The notes beneath the pieces are model-generated. The model was not told the DNA's origin and did no database searches. It saw nothing but the letters and a program-made list of their open reading frames with translations. A program made the position numbers and the translations under genes. Shown here one piece after another: positions 59,601 to 64,000 of a stretch of DNA of 64,000 nucleotides (positions are counted from its first letter, which is position 1; every line of letters begins with the position of its first letter). The DNA comes from Theobroma cacao (Eukaryota > Streptophyta > Magnoliopsida > Malvales > Malvaceae): NCBI RefSeq assembly GCF_000208745.1, contig NC_030851.1, forward strand, positions 34,897,856 through 34,961,855. The letters run 5' to 3'.

Positions 59601-61922
59601 GCCAAAAGCAAGTAGCAAAAGTAACAATCAAATGGAGCCTGAATTATTAATAAATGAACTAGAATAGATGGCCAAAGGGCCAAAATACTTCGTGGATGGA
59701 AATATTTTGAAGGTTGATTGATGAAATATTCATAGATTAAGCCAATAAAATTAGAAAAGATGGAAAAAGGGTGTATGCCATGTTCACAGATTTGAGTAAC
59801 AAATCTTATGAGCACTATTGTCTTTTGATGGCATCAATAAGTTTTTTTTTCTTAGTAATTGGAATAAGGGAGGGTTTGAAAGAGTAATGCTATAACATGG
59901 GAAATAAATAAATAGATTAGACAATTCAAAAGAAATCATATGATGGATTATTCTGCCAATTTCTGTGTGAATATTCATGGATACAAACTTTTCACGAACA
60001 CATGTATGCATGCAGGAATGCACTCTCCTGCACACTTATATGCTTATGTCTATTCCAATCCTTTTGAATAGATAGGATACACATTTTTGCCATGTGTGCT
60101 TGCGGGGCTAAGTAACGCTCCACGGTACTTGGTTAAAAACCCTGAATTCTCAGAGAAAGGTTGTATCTTGGCAAGTGATGTTGACAGCATTATTCTTCCA
60201 ATAGATGCTTGTGCAGGACATGCTACTCTTGCTTTTGCAAGAAACAAGAAAAATAAGGTACTAATTTTAAGGCAAACTTTGTATGTTTTTTCTTTTCTGG
60301 TTCAAAATGGCTGGCAAATTCATTAAAGAGAAATATGCTTTAGCATTTTTGGTATCTTACTTTTTTGATCCACCAAAAGCATCTTCTAATTTTAACCATG
60401 ATAATTTTAATTAGCTTCAATTAATATATAATGACAGTCCTTTCTTCTCTTCCCTCCCCTCCTCACCCCTTTCCAGCCTCTAATAATCTGTGTGGAGGAA
60501 AATGAAACAGTTCTGAATGACACTGCAGATAAACTTGGGATCAAAGTGGTATGCTTCTAATTCTTGGCTCAATTTTTTTGTTTTCAATTTCTTTCTATTT
60601 TCATTGAATAGTTTTCTTTAGACAGGTTTTTGAATAAAGATTTTCTTAATAGAAAGGATGCTCATATTAACAGCCTCTTTCTGTTTTAACTGCCTGGTTT
60701 AATTTCTGGTTGAGTAACTAGGTATTCAGGTTTGGGAATTAAAGGTGGTTGCTTTATGTGACAGTAGAGGTTCCTTAGGGTGACTCAAGGCACATGTTCT
60801 AAACTATTCTTTTGTGTGCCTTGAACTCAGTAAACAACAGATTTTCTGCATTTGCATAAAATGTTGTGGTCTCAGATTTTGCAATTAATTTAAATGCAAA
60901 ATTTTATTTACTTGAGAAATGCCATGTAAGCTGTATAACCTTGGAAAGCTTTATAGGCCTAATTTGCAACATTTTAAACAGTTCATGGATCATGTAATAT
61001 AGATATTTACTATCATAGTTATGTTTTAGTAAATACATCATGGTTGTGTTTGGAACTTGAATGTTAAATGGAGGATTTGGATTTCAAATTAGTATAAACT
61101 TGTGCATTTATGATTATATTTTCAAATATGTGGATTTGTTACATATCTATTAAGTAGTGAATTTGCCTTTCAAAAAAAAAAAAGTAGTGAATTTGAAATG
61201 GTTGGATAATAAAGTGAATTTGAAATTCATCTCATGCTCTCTCAAACAGTACTTCAGTATTTTTAAATATTTTACTGTCAATACGTAATATGTGTAGTCA
61301 TCATCACATTTTCTATAACAAATGAAATCCAAATTCATGTTCTAAAATAAAGCGTATAAGCCTTTCATCAGCTTAGTTTAATTCGCCCCCTTCAGTTTTA
61401 ATTGCCTCCATCAACCTTACAACAATGGTGTGAGTTATTGTCTCTAGAAACACCTATTGTTGAAAAGGATTGTTTGCCATAGAGTTTGCTTCTCTAAAGT
61501 TGAGGAAAGAAACCTTCTCAATCCTTTGAGTGCAGAATTTATTTCTGTTAAACAAGGCAAACTAGTTTCAGGGTTTATCAAAATTTATACCGATGACGAT
61601 TTTTTTCCTTGAAATGGAAAGAGAGACGCATTAAAAAGCCATCATTTTCTCACAAATCAAGTGCAAGTATTTCAATCACTTAATGCAGTGGAATCATAGT
61701 TAGTGTTAAAATCAAAAGCATAAACACTTGATAACAGTAGCAATGACATCTTTTGTGCAGGTCAAGGTCTCAAACTATTGGGAAGCTATAGGTGTTATTG
61801 CAGCTCATAAGGCAGGAATAGACCCAAATTCACTCCGTAGAAACAGAATTGATAACATTCGCTGCTCTTCCATTGTCCCTGCTAATGGCTTTGCAGTTTC
61901 AAGAGCCACATCCATCACTTAA
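56664..61922 (+). CDS. DUF3326 family protein, probably plastid-targeted
   Basis: Nine exons: 56,664-56,789, 56,909-57,043, 57,130-57,246, 57,630-57,758, 58,008-58,184, 59,179-59,319, 60,072-60,257, 60,477-60,548 and 61,761-61,922. Every intron is in phase 0 with GT-AG ends, giving 414 residues. The first 42 residues are rich in S, T, R and P and poor in acidic residues, as in chloroplast transit peptides. The mature part has MIVPTGVGASIGGFAGDA, AMLYWPMPNVMYVEGYALDRF, a GRFPDDE block, GIDILAGVEAVISHLV and LPCVLAGLSNAP, which I recall as conserved in cyanobacterial and plant DUF3326 proteins. The family has been loosely labelled lipid-A-disaccharide synthase-like; I see no basis for that reaction, and the biochemical role is unknown. 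Exon 6 could read through its donor into a short alternative C-terminus ending near 59,391. Confidence 0.88.
59567..59640. mobile_element. Short MITE remnant in a DUF3326-gene intron
   Basis: The right end AATCAAATGGAGCC and subterminal AGCAAGTAGCAAAAGT resemble the AIP1-intron MITE. The left end (GCCCTTAATTGG) is weakly inverted. The flanking triplets TAA/TGA are imperfect. Confidence 0.35.
61027..61345. mobile_element. Possible MITE in the last intron of the DUF3326 gene
   Basis: The left arm TTGGAACTTGAATG...GATTTGGATTTCA is mirrored by GAAATCCAAATTCATGTTCT at the right (about 61,324-61,343), enclosing an A/T-rich core. There is a second inner inverted pair (TGTTTGG near 61,029; CTCAAACAG near 61,242). 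The limits are uncertain. Confidence 0.35.
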
Positions 61923-63281
61923 TCATAAAAATATGGATAGTCTTCATTGAAAACTGAAGGTATGTGTTAAATGAAGTCATCATTTTTTGATTCATATCAC
62001 ACCTGGTACAAGAATTTTTGTTTCTTTCTGGCATCTTTTGGGTGAGACCTCAAGTGAATGTAAAACATTCTTCGGTTGAAAATTTTTATTGTTACATATA
62101 TGATATAGTGATATATGTTTGCCAGAAATAATGTCCAAGTAAATTCAACGTGCTGAAACGCTTGTGGTTTGGTTGAAAGGTGATACAATATTCATGTTAT
62201 CTAGTCATGTGAGTTGGTAAGAAGCACCGTGATTGGCTTTTGCAGCTCCAAAGTTGAAGTATAGCTACTTCCAAAGTTGAATCTAAAGCTATCGCTTTGA
62301 AAGCACCTTTGCAATTTGACTGAAAGTACCTATATTCAACCACTGGTGAGAGGTTGTTGAGAAATGTTGTTCTTTGATGATGGAACATAAAACTGTAAGT
62401 CAATGCAACGAGTGCCTCATACTGGTTAGTAAAATAGTTTAACTTGATGTAGATGCAGTATACCTTTTTTTCTTTTATCAGATTGGCTTAATACTTATGC
62501 TATGATTGTTTCCATAGGCAGTAGTGCCTGTGACCAAGCTTATATGATAGTGACACTGCATAGAATTCAGACTGTGGGCTTTAACTGCAGTTATTGCCTT
62601 CACAAAGTGGCTAAAGCCCTGATATTTAGGTTTGTCCTCTGCATTATGCTCATGTAGAATGATTAAGGCAGCACTTAGGAATTAGGATGCAGAATACATT
62701 ACAAGCATCTAAAGTATTTCAAGGATATTGTTCATAAGCTTGCTTTTTCAAAGGAGAAGGTAACCTAGTTAGGGTTCAACAAATCTCCTAATATGGAAAT
62801 TTATTTATTTGGAAATTTCAACCATGTTGATGTAAGTGGATTACATTGTCAACGGCGCCTAACATCGCCCTTTGACAGTATACTAGAAAACTTATATGAT
62901 TTACATATCTCAATTTTATTGATAATTCTTCAGTGTTCTGAATATTAAATTGGATCTGTGGATGGGAACGGTCCAATTGGAAATCGTTGCCCTATTTGGT
63001 TCTGAAGGAGTAACTAAACTAGAGGGATGTCAAACTGGTCAAGAATCGACCAATCCTCTGATGAAACCGGATAGAACTGGATTTGTATCAATTTTAGTCA
63101 ATTAGCAGGAGACACGTGTTTCGCCTGCAAACTACAAAATTCTTCCTTGGTTTCAGTTTCTACTCCTTTTTCTCTTATTTTGGAGTATTTCCTCTGCTTC
63201 ACGTGCTCCAAAACAAATTAAAACAATTAGTATATGATCAATATAAGCTAAAATAAACAAGAAATCAAATCAAAATCAAAC
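61923..63281. other. 3' flank of the DUF3326 gene, intergenic
   Basis: Probable 3' UTR to roughly 62,500, then A/T-rich DNA with no supported gene. Confidence 0.4.
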
Positions 63282-63284
63282 TAA

Positions 63285-63619
63285 GAGTCTGTTTGGTTTG
63301 ATTTTTTTCTAGTTTAAAAGTTATTATGAAGTTTTTATGAAAAATAATAGCTTTTATGAAAAATAATAGTTTTTAAAATTAAGTTAAAGTTGTTTGGGAA
63401 ATTTTTTTTTATAAGTTATAATTTTTATTAAAATTATCATAGAATGTATTTTTTTNGATATCTTAGAAAATAAAAATAAATTTTTTTTTGTATTTTTAAA
63501 AGAAGAAAAAGATAAAGCTCCTATGAGGAGTTTTAATAGCTTCTCAAAATTTATGTTTGGGCTTGACTTTTACTTTTAAGAGGTAGGTAAGTTGAAAAAA
63601 AGTCAGGTCAAACAAGCAC
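63285..63619. mobile_element. Tourist-like MITE
   Basis: 335 bp flanked by TAA (63,282-63,284 and 63,620-63,622), with inverted ends GAGTCTGTTTGGTTTGA and GTGCTTGTTTGACCTGA. The interior is A/T-rich with no ORF, and one undetermined base (n at 63,456) lies inside it. Confidence 0.7.
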
Positions 63620-63622
63620 TAA

Positions 63623-64000
63623 ATAATAAAACCTAAGAAAATTAGGTGTTAGTAGGTATTTAGGTCATCGATATAAACAATAATTATGATAAATTTAGAT
63701 TAAAATTTTTTCATATAAACACAAAAGCATATAGGATCATTTTTAATGCAATCTTTCAACAAATATTTACTAAGACAATTCAATAAGGTAATTATAATAC
63801 ATGCATTCAGATTGTTTTAATCCATATAATTATTTATTTAATTTCATTGAATAAATTTTTTAGGAATTATATGTTTCAAGCAACTTAAATCTTTCAAAGA
63901 TTTTCGTCTAGACATTGATATCAATTGAGCCATACAAATAGGTTGTAGTTATATTCATTAGATGTATTTTAATCTATTCATGCATTGTCAAACTAATTAA
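63623..64000. other. Intergenic, nothing recognised
   Basis: A/T-rich sequence to the window end; no gene or repeat identified. Confidence 0.4.

Overview
The window looks like nuclear DNA of a eudicot plant. It has AT-rich intergenic DNA, short exons split by GT-AG introns, plant-specific gene families (an isoprenylated heavy-metal-domain protein and an LPR-type multicopper oxidase) and heavy loading with plant-type LTR and LINE retrotransposons. I cannot name the species from sequence alone. Four intron-containing genes are well supported; all exon coordinates were built by eye from reading frames and splice consensus.

Layout. Positions 1-14,506 hold a decayed Ogre-like (Ty3/gypsy, Tat lineage) element on the minus strand. 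In its own direction it runs: long LTR (9,402-14,506, interrupted), primer-binding site, extra ORF1 with a coiled-coil tail, gag, protease, a non-coding gap, reverse transcriptase and RNase H. Its pol is cut off at position 163 by the terminus of a different LTR (1-162) before any integrase. Its own LTR is split by a solo LTR of a related family in the opposite orientation (9,665-12,727), flanked by a perfect 5-bp duplication GGTAC. From 14,507 to about 24,400 there is no recognisable gene, only degenerate repeats and a hAT-like non-autonomous element.

The genes: (1) 24,970-26,944 (+), a HIPP-type HMA protein with a CaaX end. (2) 29,795-36,996 (-), a WD40 protein of the actin-interacting protein 1 (AIP1) family, six coding exons, 609 residues. 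(3) 40,197-43,370 (+), an LPR1/LPR2-like secreted multicopper oxidase, three exons, 576 residues, with two short upstream reading frames. (4) 56,664-61,922 (+), a nine-exon, 414-residue DUF3326 protein with a transit-peptide-like N-terminus.

Between genes 3 and 4, 44,036-56,487 is a nested transposon pile: the 3' end of an old Ty1/copia element (minus), a 5'-truncated L1-type LINE (plus) that carries a hAT-like insertion, and a complete but coding-dead Ty1/copia element (50,480-55,739, minus). That last element has matched 344-bp LTRs, a TGGGG target duplication and non-canonical TA...TA LTR ends. The LINE poly(A) tail lies about 180 bp upstream of the DUF3326 start codon, so that gene's promoter abuts or overlaps transposon DNA. 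Tourist-like MITEs with TAA duplications lie in an AIP1 intron and near the right end. The four genes show no obvious functional link to each other. I saw no CRISPR, operon, prophage or other bacterial-type system.
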